Positions 29,574 through 38,583 of a stretch of DNA of 64,000 nucleotides are shown here, one piece after another; the first letter of the stretch is position 1; the number at the start of each line of letters is the position of its first letter. A program made the position numbers and the translations under genes. Location: NCBI GenBank assembly GCA_028554795.2, contig JAPYKE020000037.1:3412501-3476500 (forward strand), written 5' to 3'. The notes beneath the pieces are model-generated. The model did not search any database and was not told the DNA's origin. It was given only the letters and a program-made list of their open reading frames with translations. The DNA comes from Sinohyriopsis cumingii. Lineage: Eukaryota > Mollusca > Bivalvia > Unionida > Unionidae.

Positions 29574-32500
29574 TTATTTTTTTTTATCAGATTGTTTGTA
29601 TCCGATTAATTTTTTTCTTATTATATCATCATCGATGATGTTAAATTTATCAGCAATTTCAGGAATTATAATTCTACGTAATTGAGATATATTTCTGACC
29701 CTCGATACCGCCAAATAAACTAAATTTGACCACTCGATGTGATCGTCTACAATCCAGACTCGTGTGTCAGAAATAGTTAATCCCTGAGACGAGTGGATCG
29801 TCATAGCGTATCCCAACACCCATGGAGATTTGTCAGCGTGTATTGCATCTTCGACCACACTGATATCAACGGCGACAATATCATTTAATACGAGATTCTG
29901 TTTCCTTGACTCTGTCAAGGGTCCTGGAATATCAACATTAATATTCTGTTTTCGTGTATCTGATGGTCTATAACACAACGGAACGGGTAATTCTGAATAT
30001 TGTTCTTTATGTAGTTGAAATAACTGTTGTTGTAAAGCGTCTCTGATTATTTTTCTACTTGCTACGATCAAATCGTTGGGTCTCCATGAGTTCAAAAAAT
30101 CACTCATTGATGTCTCTGAGATCACTCCACGTATTATTTCACACTGAATTTTGTTTGATTGTAATCTGATTAATTTTTTAAACTCCTTCAAATTTGCATC
30201 AAGAGCTCTATGATCATCATCTATTTCTTCGTAATAATCAACGAAATTTTTTAACCAATCATGTGGAGATGGTCCAACAAAGGGCGGCGGTTGACCATGA
30301 TCGCCACACATTATTATGGCGGTATTTTTCGTCAACAACCAATCAAGAAACATTTTTAATGTATCCAATGACACCGTGCATATCTCATCCCAAATAATTA
30401 TTTTAGGTATATATTTTTCTCCCATCCGTTCAGGAGTCCATGTATCTCCGCGCCACCGAAAGAAACTATGATACGTGCACGATTGTACTTGCCGCTGTTT
30501 CATCTCACGTGCAAGTCTATGTGTGGGTGTCAGCACGATTATATCTGAATTTCTAAAAACATTAATCGTTCGAGTTGTTTTGCCGCATCCACCAGGTCCA
30601 TTGAGATATACTGTCTTATATCTCGTTATTGGATCACTCAACGATGGTGCCTTCGACAGTTCTGATATTTTATTACCCTCACGATAAAAATCTCTCATTG
30701 GAACATCTGCTGATTCTACATAATTGTGTAATAGTTCCTTTTTTATTCTCCACGAACCCCATCGTTCATCATTACTTGTAAATTTCATAACAGGTTCTAA
30801 ATATTTACTTGAAATATAAAATGAGTCCGTTGCGACTCTGACTGCGGTCTCAGGAAATCTATTAATCATCGATAATAAATTTATAGAAACATAAGCCAAC
30901 ATGGAAGATCTTAGATGAGTATATTGTGGGGATACGTCATTTATGTAACTAACGATCGTACCTAATTTTGTTCCGTCGGATAAATAAACACTCTCTCGAT
31001 TTACAAACGTATTTTTCGCCGTTGTATCAGCGATTATAAAATCGTACTCGGCATCATCTAGAATTAATCGTGCGTGATGTCTTTTATAATCATATGCACC
31101 ACCTTGAGTAAATTTTCCTATAATTTTTCTACCGAGATCTTTTGCGGTTTTGAGTTTATTAGGAATATCATCTTCGGAAATATCAGGATATTTTTCCTTA
31201 AACTCGCTGATAACTTCAGAATCTGACATGGGCAACCAAACTTTGGTCTGTGCATGATATGATATAATTGCCTCACTGACCACCAACGATGTCAGTATCA
31301 TACAATCTAGCATATATCGCAACAAAACTATAGGCACCCAACGCTTTTCACAAAAATGTCTGCCAAACCAAACATAACAAATCTTGTGAAGATTTTCGTT
31401 AAACTCGAACGACTCAATACAGGCGAATCCAGTTAGATCAAAAGCAGGTAATGGTCCATTAATTGCCACTCGCGTCATCTCGTTTGTAGGATGACCGAAT
31501 CTTTCAAAGTACGTAGAACAATCTCCGTATCCCAGAAAACTTCCTGGATAACATGCAACCATATCAACCGAAATAACATCATTGTAATTGTATTTGGTAT
31601 TCCATAATCCGCCATGTCCATATTCGACGCAACTTGCGCGTACGTCCTCGAGTAAATCAAATCGTGTTGGTTTCCATGAATTTCGTTCTCTGGCGAAATG
31701 AGCCGCAACAGATGGAACGGTAAAACAATTAGTTAGTAATTTGTCAGTATTTTCCGCGTGCTTGCACTGTAAAAACGTCGCAAGATTTTTCATCTCGTCA
31801 TGGAGGGATTCTGTGCGATATATTTCACCGTTCGGTTTGACAAACTGATCAAATTCACCCTCCTCATTACTTTTAAATAACCATACCGATACAGGATCGG
31901 TTTTACTTATTTCGTTGATAAAATCAAACATACTATCTGCCCCAGAATTATCTGCCCCAGAATTATCCGGGGGGTAAAATCTAACAGTACGATCACGTGG
32001 AAATATTGTTACCGCGTTAGTCCATGCGTGCGCGTTATGATCGATAATATTTATTGGAGCTCCCTTCGATTTATATTTCGACTGGTACAGTACTTCTCCC
32101 GTTATTGTCGCCACAGTTATTGGAAATTTTAATATTTTTCCTAACTCAGCAACATCTTTTATTGTAGCACCGGTATCCTTAACTGAATCAGCCCACGAGT
32201 TTATTTTTTCACGCCTTAAATCGGTTAATCCATTTCCACGCATCGCGTTTGTAAAGTGTTCTATTACTCGTTCAGCCACACAATTTAACCTTGAAAATTT
32301 CATCGGCGCTAGTTTATCAACGTTGGGTTTTTTATTTATCTCATAAATTCCATAAATAACCGCCGTTACAGGATATGCTCGCTCATAATACGGTTTGTCA
32401 ATACCCGTCAGTAGACCCGGTCTGGAATTTTTACTTAATATGATAGTTTTATTATTACCAAGGACAGGATCATATTTGTCACGGATAATCCAACTACCTG

Positions 32501-32834
32501 TTTCTGTTAATACAATAAATTTTACTCTGAAGAAATATTTTTGATTGCCTTCGTATTCAGCGATGTAGTTAATGATAGTTGCCGCTCGCTTGTCATTCAT
32601 TGTAGCGTCCTTGACAGCTTCCTTGACTACGTCAGTGCGTATAATCTTGAACGTTGACCATGTATGAGATGCACCATCCGTGTAAAATTCTTTCTTGGCG
32701 TCGTGAATTTTCGAGATCAAACTTTTATTTTTCGGATCAACCAAATCTCGCACTGGCAAGTCAGAAGATAATCTGTCAAGGTTGAATTTATATTTAACAG
32801 GCCTAGTTTGGGATAATCTCTCAAACTCGTTCAT
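29574..32834 (-). CDS. Family B DNA polymerase palm fused to superfamily 1 helicase (1086 aa)
   Basis: The start MNEFERLSQ at 32834 follows a TATATA run and is preferred over the longer frame. The N-terminal ~400 aa lack recognisable DxE/NxxD exonuclease motifs. The palm has motif A VDMVACYPGS (~residue 423), the KFTQGG region and motif C ATDSFYI (~668). After these come helicase motifs: Walker A GPGGCGKT (~748), IIWDEI (~815), MTIHSSQG (~1006) and AVSRVR (~1040). The reading suggests one protein that unwinds and copies the element DNA. It is divergent from the small zinc-finger gene. Confidence 0.85.
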   Translation of the reverse strand: MNEFERLSQTRPVKYKFNLDRLSSDLPVRDLVDPKNKSLISKIHDAKKEFYTDGASHTWSTFKIIRTDVVKEAVKDATMNDKRAATIINYIAEYEGNQKYFFRVKFIVLTETGSWIIRDKYDPVLGNNKTIILSKNSRPGLLTGIDKPYYERAYPVTAVIYGIYEINKKPNVDKLAPMKFSRLNCVAERVIEHFTNAMRGNGLTDLRREKINSWADSVKDTGATIKDVAELGKILKFPITVATITGEVLYQSKYKSKGAPINIIDHNAHAWTNAVTIFPRDRTVRFYPPDNSGADNSGADSMFDFINEISKTDPVSVWLFKSNEEGEFDQFVKPNGEIYRTESLHDEMKNLATFLQCKHAENTDKLLTNCFTVPSVAAHFARERNSWKPTRFDLLEDVRASCVEYGHGGLWNTKYNYNDVISVDMVACYPGSFLGYGDCSTYFERFGHPTNEMTRVAINGPLPAFDLTGFACIESFEFNENLHKICYVWFGRHFCEKRWVPIVLLRYMLDCMILTSLVVSEAIISYHAQTKVWLPMSDSEVISEFKEKYPDISEDDIPNKLKTAKDLGRKIIGKFTQGGAYDYKRHHARLILDDAEYDFIIADTTAKNTFVNRESVYLSDGTKLGTIVSYINDVSPQYTHLRSSMLAYVSINLLSMINRFPETAVRVATDSFYISSKYLEPVMKFTSNDERWGSWRIKKELLHNYVESADVPMRDFYREGNKISELSKAPSLSDPITRYKTVYLNGPGGCGKTTRTINVFRNSDIIVLTPTHRLAREMKQRQVQSCTYHSFFRWRGDTWTPERMGEKYIPKIIIWDEICTVSLDTLKMFLDWLLTKNTAIIMCGDHGQPPPFVGPSPHDWLKNFVDYYEEIDDDHRALDANLKEFKKLIRLQSNKIQCEIIRGVISETSMSDFLNSWRPNDLIVASRKIIRDALQQQLFQLHKEQYSELPVPLCYRPSDTRKQNINVDIPGPLTESRKQNLVLNDIVAVDISVVEDAIHADKSPWVLGYAMTIHSSQGLTISDTRVWIVDDHIEWSNLVYLAVSRVRNISQLRRIIIPEIADKFNIIDDDIIRKKLIGYKQSDKKK

Positions 32835-32882
32835 ATAATTAAAACAAATATTTAAATAAAGAAAATTATATATATATATACA

Positions 32883-33176
32883 ATGTCCCAATGCAGATGG
32901 TTGATGATCGGCTCGGTAAATCGATGCAACAAATCCTGTAGAAAGGAATTTTGTTGGATGCACTCACAAAACATACGACGAGGAAGTCTAGGACCAATAC
33001 CATGTCTACGGTGTGGTATTGGAGTGCGAGGAAAGACAGAATTATGTGGGAAGTGCGGCGGGAAACGGTTCAGAGAGCTTAAAAGATATTATGACAAAAA
33101 AAATAATAGCGGTGAAAACGCTATAAAATCCGTGAGGGATTATATATATCAAGATTTCAGACAAACAATGATTTAA
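32883..33176 (+). CDS. Small Cys-rich zinc-finger protein (97 aa)
   Basis: Residues ~14-60 hold NRCNKSCRKEFCWMH, IPCLRCGIGV and LCGKCGGKR, several CxxC/CxxxC pairs consistent with zinc binding. It is transcribed divergently from PolB-helicase with ~48 bp between starts, which include TATATATATA. Its role may be transcriptional or replicative; this is not established. Confidence 0.65.
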   Translation: MSQCRWLMIGSVNRCNKSCRKEFCWMHSQNIRRGSLGPIPCLRCGIGVRGKTELCGKCGGKRFRELKRYYDKKNNSGENAIKSVRDYIYQDFRQTMI

Positions 33177-33194
33177 ACGCATAATATTATTATA

Positions 33195-33703
33195 ATGGAG
33201 CAAAATATATTTGTCCCACATCCTGTCATAACAAACTATGAATCAAATATTAATGGTATCATCAGACACTGCAAGTTGAAGAGACAAGTTGGTTATATTA
33301 CTAATGTTGGTTATCTAATGTTCACATGCGGGGGGGGGGGGGAAAGAAACATTATCTATGTCATAGATTTACGTATGAATGTTTCTTCGGAGTGATCAAA
33401 GACGGTCTTGTTATTGATCATATTGACAGGGACACTCAAAACAATAATTTATCCAATTTACAAGCTATCTCTCACAGCGAGAATAATACACGTGGAAATA
33501 CAGGAAGATGTAAGACAAGCGGAAAGAGGGCGGTAATTTCCACAAACATGGAAACTGGTGAAGAAATAAAATTGCGTTCAATATCTTCTGCTGCGAAATA
33601 TTTTGATATTCACCCGCATTCAGTACAAAAAGTAGCAGAAAATATATATAAAACCACTTTCTCGAAAAAATATAAACAGAAAATTATCTTTAAGTATCAA
33701 TAA
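33195..33703 (+). pseudogene. HNH endonuclease, frame broken at poly-G13
   Basis: The first frame, from ATG 33195, reaches a G13 run (33,330-33,342) encoding glycines. The second frame continues from there to 33703 with GLVIDHIDRDTQNNNLSNLQ, an HNH core, and a C-terminal part with a SAAKYFDIHPHSVQK DNA-binding-like helix. It resembles free-standing homing-type HNH nucleases. The break is exactly at the homopolymer, as in the PLA2 gene. Confidence 0.75.
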
Positions 33704-33782
33704 CTATCATCACCACATTATTAACTATCATCACCACATTATTAACTATCATCACCACATTATTAACTATCATCACCACATT
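33701..33782. repeat. 21-bp tandem repeat, four copies
   Basis: ATTAACTATCATCACCACAT repeats four times with a 21-bp period, directly after the HNH stop. Confidence 0.95.
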
Positions 33783-34100
33783 GAATTAATTTTTTTAATT
33801 TATGTCACAGTAGGCCCTCCATACACTACTGAATTTTTGATTATATAAGGGGAGATTACTTTGTAATATATAGTTTTCTTCGTAGATGGTTGGTTTTTTA
33901 TGATCGTAATTAGTCAGTTTAACTAATTACATCGTAACTAATTACATCGTAATTAATTACTCGTAGAAGTATTATTTATGTTTTTTAAATATTTCCCCAT
34001 CATACAACATTACGAGAGATCATGATAATGTTATTGATCCGTAGGAAGCTGTGTGTGGGAACAGAAACCGTTGTCATGGTAATCGACCTGCAGTTGTGTG
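33783..34100. other. Non-coding AT-rich region in element B
   Basis: Short internal repeats (TAACTAATTACATCG) but no coding frame. Confidence 0.6.
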
Positions 34101-34455
34101 TTCATGCCACTGTTATTATTGATTCTCAGTCTGCTTAGGAAAACCGCCACAAATACAGAAACTGTTGTTATTGATTCTCAGTCTGCTTAGGAAAACCGCT
34201 ACAAATACAGAAACTATTATTCAGAAACTGTTATAAATACAGAAACTGTATTTATTCAGAAACCGCTGTTATAAATACAGAAACTGTTATTATTCAGAAA
34301 CCGCTGTTATAAATACAGAAACTGTTATTATTCAGAAACTATTATTCAGAAACTGTTATAAATACAGAAACTGTTACTATTCAGAAACCGCTGTTATAAA
34401 TACAGAAACTGTTATAAATACAGAAACTGTTATTATTCAGAAACCGCTGTTTACT
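34101..34455. repeat. Repeat array with ACAGAAACTGTTAT units
   Basis: Two ~55-bp copies containing GATTCTCAGTCTGCTTAGGA lead into many short units of AAATACAGAAACTGTTAT and TTCAGAAACCGCTGTTAT. No gene is seen. Confidence 0.85.
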
Positions 34456-34521
34456 GTAAATATTGGTTCCTTAGCTATATAGCTAGCTATATATTAACTT
34501 CCGAAACATATGTTCGTAACA

Positions 34522-34600
34522 ATGTTTGATAGCTCAATCAGTATGGTATTGGACTGTGACGCTCGCGGTCCAGGATCAAACCCCCATGGCTGACAATTTG
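34522..34600 (+). ncRNA. tRNA-like / SINE-head sequence with A and B boxes
   Basis: TAGCTCAATCAGTATGG (34530-34546) fits a Pol III A box, and GGATCAAACCC (34573-34583) resembles a B box. The D stem is not well formed and the anticodon loop would be too long, so it is not a functional tRNA. It may be a tRNA-derived SINE piece. Confidence 0.35.
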
Positions 34601-34660
34601 TCGGTGGTGTACGCATAATTGCGATTTTTATAATAGTGGGGGGAACCGCAAAAACCCCCC

Positions 34661-34759
34661 CGCTCAGCAAAATTCCCAACCACAATATTGACTTGTGGTT
34701 GATACATATTTTCGTATCACCCACTGGATTAATTATTGTGGGTGGGATTTTGCTGAGCG
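34661..34759. repeat. 26-bp imperfect inverted repeat
   Basis: CGCTCAGCAAAATTCCCAAC (34661-) pairs with the arm at 34734-34759, ending TTTTGCTGAGCG, around a ~46-nt loop. Confidence 0.7.
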
Positions 34760-34866
34760 TACATGTTTGTACTGTCCTTAGTTAGTGCCGTTTCATTCAT
34801 AATCTGAGCTCGCTAATACACTCGATAGGGGCTCTTCATTCATTGTATATAACCATTTCATTGTAT

Positions 34867-35240
34867 ATATGTTATATGTATATCCTCTAAACTTGGTAGA
34901 TTGCGGTGGCAAGCTACGAGTTTAATGAGGACTGTGCTGTCCTTGTGCTGTCCTTAGTTAGTTATATGTTATATGTATATCCTCTAAACTTGGTAGATTG
35001 CGGTGGCAAGCTACGAGTTTAATGAGGATTGTGCTGTCCTTGTGCTGTCCTTAGTTAGTTATATGTTATATGTATATCCTCTAAACTTGGTAGATTGCGG
35101 TGGCAAGCTACGAGTTTAATGAGGATTGTGCTGTCCTCCCTCTTGGGCCTCTAGACCGTTGTTTGGCGGGTTAGGGGCTCTCGTAGAGGGAATATTTGCC
35201 TAATGAACTTGGTAGATTGCGGTGGCAAGCTACGAGTTCT
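34867..35240. repeat. 97-bp tandem repeat, three copies plus a partial
   Basis: Units start ATATGTTATATGTATATCCT at 34867, 34964 and 35061 and contain CTTGGTAGATTGCGGTGGCA and AGCTACGAGTT. The latter reappears once more near 35,205-35,240. AACTCGCTAATACACTCGAT (or a close variant) brackets the array at about 34,806 and 35,270. Confidence 0.9.
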
Positions 35241-35338
35241 TGGTTGTGCTGTCCCTGAAACATCCCGACGAACTCGCTAATACACTCGATAGGTGTTCTA
35301 GGGATATTTTTTTATTTTAAAGATTCATATATTATATA

Positions 35339-35828
35339 ATGAACCATGAAAATATCAATGATGTAATTGTCGCTATTAAAAAATTGAAAAAAAGATGGAA
35401 TTAATATATCTGATGAACTTAATCCTGAAAAAATAGTTTCTGACTTTGAGATTTTACAAGAACGTAAAACCATGGGGACACACACACTATCATCTGAATA
35501 CAGGCTCATGAAACGGATTCAATCGGCAATGTTTCAGTCGCTAGCTACCGTAGAAGATGATCATGTGAAGGAGTTCGTTCCTCTTTCTACCGCCGTAGAA
35601 AGAATTAAATCGTTATTATCCCACGAGTATGAGGCAAAGAAAACGATTAGTACTCGCATAAGACTATTAAGAAAAATAATGTTAGATCGTGAAACGATCC
35701 AAAGTAACTTCGTTACTGGTGAAACGGTCCAGAGTAACCTCGTTACTGGTGAAACGGTCCAGAGTAACCTCGTTACTGGTGATAATGAAAATGAAAGTTT
35801 TGGTAACTGGGGTCCATGTCAACGCTGA
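35339..35828 (+). CDS. Unknown element B protein with 10-aa repeats, probable N-terminal frameshift
   Basis: The ATG at 35339 (MNHENINDVIVAIKKLKK) meets a stop after an A7 run near 35,386. The following frame is open to 35828, with an ATG at 35472 giving 118 aa. The C-terminal part has three repeats of the ETVQSNLVTG type (30-nt period, 35,690-35,783). No known domain is seen. It is convergent with the structural genes across a palindrome. Confidence 0.55.
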
Positions 35829-35842
35829 CCACGTGTACTGGT

Positions 35843-36365
35843 AGTCAAAATCAAGAAAGTTCTAACCTTGTCAAATTGTTCCTAATAAATTTTATTTATT
35901 ATAAATTTTATTTATTATAAATTTTATTTATTAATAATATTATTTTTACTGAGGATTTATTTTTTTTTTACTAAAATCAAGAAAAATGCACGAATTACTT
36001 GATTCTGACGGGGTAGTTGGTAGTCAAAATCAAAGAAAAATGCACGAATTACTTGATTTCTGACGGGGTAGTTGGTAGTCAAAATCAGGAAAATTGAGCA
36101 ATTTCGTTGTATTTTAGTAAAAAAAAAATAAAAATCTCAGTAAAAATAATATTATTAATAAATAAAATTAATTTATAATAAATAAAATTTATTAGGAACA
36201 ATTTGACAAGGTTAGAACTTTCTTGATTTTGACGGGGTAGATGGTAGTCAAAATCAACTAATTCGTGCATTTTTATGTTTCTGACGGGGTAGTTGGTAGT
36301 CAAAATCAAGTAATTCGTGCATTTTTATGTTTCTGACGGGGTAGTTGGTAGTCAAAATCAAGTAA
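35843..36365. repeat. Large imperfect palindrome with embedded direct repeats
   Basis: The arms, about 35,848-35,957 and 36,135-36,228, are reverse complements over ~100 bp. Each contains TTCTAACCTTGTCAAATTGT and AT-rich AATAAATTTTATTTATT. Between and after the arms are copies of TGACGGGGTAGTTGGTAGTC followed by AAAATCA, at about 36,006, 36,062, 36,230, 36,284 and 36,337. It lies between convergent genes and could form a large hairpin. Confidence 0.85.
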
Positions 36366-36702
36366 TTTGTACAATTTCAGTAAAAATCAGGAAAATTAAT
36401 AAATCCTATTTTTTTTGTGATAGAAATTTTAATTTTACTTTCATCGACCAGCTTTTTTAGTTGCCCGGGCCGATTAATTTGTACCAAACACAAATTTGTG
36501 CCAGTAATAATAAAATATTTTTTTATTTATTTTTTTAAGTTGATCGAATTTGATTCTGATCTCTGTTACAAATGTTCTTTTAACTGTTAAGAAATCCTCG
36601 CGTGTAAAAACCCTCCATTACATAAAGATCTACGACAAAAGTCCTTAGACAGAAATCCTTACGACGGAAGTCTTACGACGGAAGTCCTTAGGACAGAAAT
36701 CC
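36366..36702. other. Non-coding AT-rich region before the structural gene block
   Basis: It ends with short repeats of the ACGACGGAAGTCCTTA type (about 36,630-36,700). No gene is seen. Confidence 0.6.
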
Positions 36703-38121
36703 TTAAGATTTCACATACAGATTTATTACAAGCTCTTCTTCACGTATGTCAATTAAGCGATTAAGGTGGTCTGTGAGTTTAAAATTGATTCGCGTTAACA
36801 TATTATTGTGACACCGTAAATACACAGGATTAGTTGGTTCTTGCACGATTAAACTTCCAGGGGGAACTTGTGGTGTGAACGTGTACAGGATGTATCCTTG
36901 TTGAGCTTGATTTGATCTTCCGAGATCTATTTGATAGCTGCCATCGATTACGTCACAAACCAGATTGACCGCGACAGTCGGTGTTATATTAACGATTCCC
37001 GGAGATACGTGTTTTCCGCCGCCGTGTGGATCATTATCATGTCTAAGAACAGCTGCTGGTGGAATTAATTTTCTCCATGCATCGAGTAGTTTAGGAAAAA
37101 ACTCATCAATGACATCATTGATAGATTTTCTTAACTCGGTTACACTATACCCGGGAAATTTATAATTTGGTACATCGGCTTCTGTTAATTTATATTTTTC
37201 TAACCATTTATATGCATCAGGATTTTTAGGTGATTCTAAAAGACTAAGCATCGCCTGAACTATTCGGTTATTAATATATTCCATATCTGATATAAGCTGA
37301 TTTAATATTTCCACACGCGTGATGATTTTTTCACGCGATGACGCTGATATGTCAAAAATATGTTCGTTAAAATATTGATTTAGTTGATCTAGTTGTTTTT
37401 TACACTCTTGATTGATTTCCTGAAAATATTTAATAATATCATCTCGATAAAAACCCTTAAAATGTCCTGTTTCCCCCGGATTTTTAAAAGCCCATGCCTC
37501 AATTTCACCGAAGAAGGAAAAAATGTGAAGCATTGATTTATTTTTTATAATACGTAGTTTTTCCCCGTATGATGGATTAATTTCATGATATGATTGTCTA
37601 TCCGTGACATAATCAGACTTTTTCGGTTCTGGTGGTATCGGTGTTATCGGTGGTGATATTTCAGGCCAACCTAGTACGGATCTTATCGTGGATTGATAAA
37701 TATCAACGGCATAATCAGGCGAGTTTATTTCAATCGTCGAGGACAGGGTGGGTTCATGAACATTAATTGATATTTTTGAATCTTTTCCCGTTATTGATTT
37801 TATTCTACGCGCAAATTCCTCACTGATCTCTTCAATCTCGTAACTGCCAGTTGGTATTCCAACAACAACCCAGTCAGGTGTTCCATCGGGTTTGTTGTTG
37901 TTAGTAAATACGAGCGAATTATTTGCTGGTGTACCATTAAATGATTTTGATCTGATATTTGGCCAGCTGTAATATACTCGTAGTTGTGCTAGTGCTATTT
38001 CTTTTACTGGAATTGCAGTGGGAAAGTTAATACTAAATTCAGGATTAATTGAACTTACCGAGATCATCGTTATCTTTGGCGGAGTTGTGTTGGTCACGAT
38101 CTGCTGGAGTAATTCTGTCAT
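36703..38121 (-). CDS. Penton-like minor capsid protein with large central insertion (472 aa)
   Basis: Residues ~20-165 (QLRVYYSWPNI, then GIPTGSYEIEEISEE) and ~375-472 (VNITPTVAVNLVCDVIDGSY, then LIDIREEELVINL) resemble the two halves of Polinton penton-like single-jelly-roll proteins. Between them is a ~200-aa mostly helical segment. This would sit at capsid vertices. The start overlaps the upstream TM gene's end by ~77 bp. Confidence 0.7.
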   Translation of the reverse strand: MTELLQQIVTNTTPPKITMISVSSINPEFSINFPTAIPVKEIALAQLRVYYSWPNIRSKSFNGTPANNSLVFTNNNKPDGTPDWVVVGIPTGSYEIEEISEEFARRIKSITGKDSKISINVHEPTLSSTIEINSPDYAVDIYQSTIRSVLGWPEISPPITPIPPEPKKSDYVTDRQSYHEINPSYGEKLRIIKNKSMLHIFSFFGEIEAWAFKNPGETGHFKGFYRDDIIKYFQEINQECKKQLDQLNQYFNEHIFDISASSREKIITRVEILNQLISDMEYINNRIVQAMLSLLESPKNPDAYKWLEKYKLTEADVPNYKFPGYSVTELRKSINDVIDEFFPKLLDAWRKLIPPAAVLRHDNDPHGGGKHVSPGIVNITPTVAVNLVCDVIDGSYQIDLGRSNQAQQGYILYTFTPQVPPGSLIVQEPTNPVYLRCHNNMLTRINFKLTDHLNRLIDIREEELVINLYVKS

Positions 38122-38575
38122 TATTGATACTTGTATCTTTAATACCGATACCTTCGTCGTATATTTTGGTTATCATTGAAAATTCGAAATCAGATATAAT
38201 TCCATCACTGAGACTCGCTGATAACAACGAGGATAATTTCGAGTATGCTACCGTCGCTGTATGTAATTTTATTTTGTAATCGGATAATTTTTCGTTCGTA
38301 CAAGTACATATTTTTTTTGTGATGATACCAAGCACACCTGCAATAGTTGTTGCTGCTGAAATACAAATAGTTACAGCTACTGGTGCCATCGTTGTCAACG
38401 CTGATAATATTACACCGGTTCCAGCAACAACAGCGGATACTGAATAAACAATCACATCAACGATAACCAATCGTCGTCGATATTTTTTTACTTTTACTGT
38501 ATATTGATCAACTTGATCTTTTAGCGCCGCCTGCCATTCACGCGCTTGATTGTATCTGTATTGTGCACCGTCCAT
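38045..38575 (-). CDS. Two-TM membrane protein (176 aa)
   Basis: A basic N-terminal helix is followed by two adjacent hydrophobic segments (VIVDVIVYSVSAVVAGTGVI and VAVTICISAATTIAGVLGII). Then come a CTC pair and a helical tail. Intact and overlapping the penton-like gene. Possibly a virion or host-membrane protein; no family is recognised. Confidence 0.65.
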   Translation of the reverse strand: MDGAQYRYNQAREWQAALKDQVDQYTVKVKKYRRRLVIVDVIVYSVSAVVAGTGVILSALTTMAPVAVTICISAATTIAGVLGIITKKICTCTNEKLSDYKIKLHTATVAYSKLSSLLSASLSDGIISDFEFSMITKIYDEGIGIKDTSINNDRITPADRDQHNSAKDNDDLGKFN

Positions 38576-38583
38576 ATATATTT

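Noticed and set aside
33701-33782. Possible CRISPR-like repeat
   Set aside because: The 21-bp units are contiguous with no unique spacers; the genome is eukaryotic and there are no cas genes.
34522-34600. Functional tRNA gene
   Set aside because: The D stem is not paired, the anticodon loop is too long and the B box is imperfect; listed only as tRNA-like.
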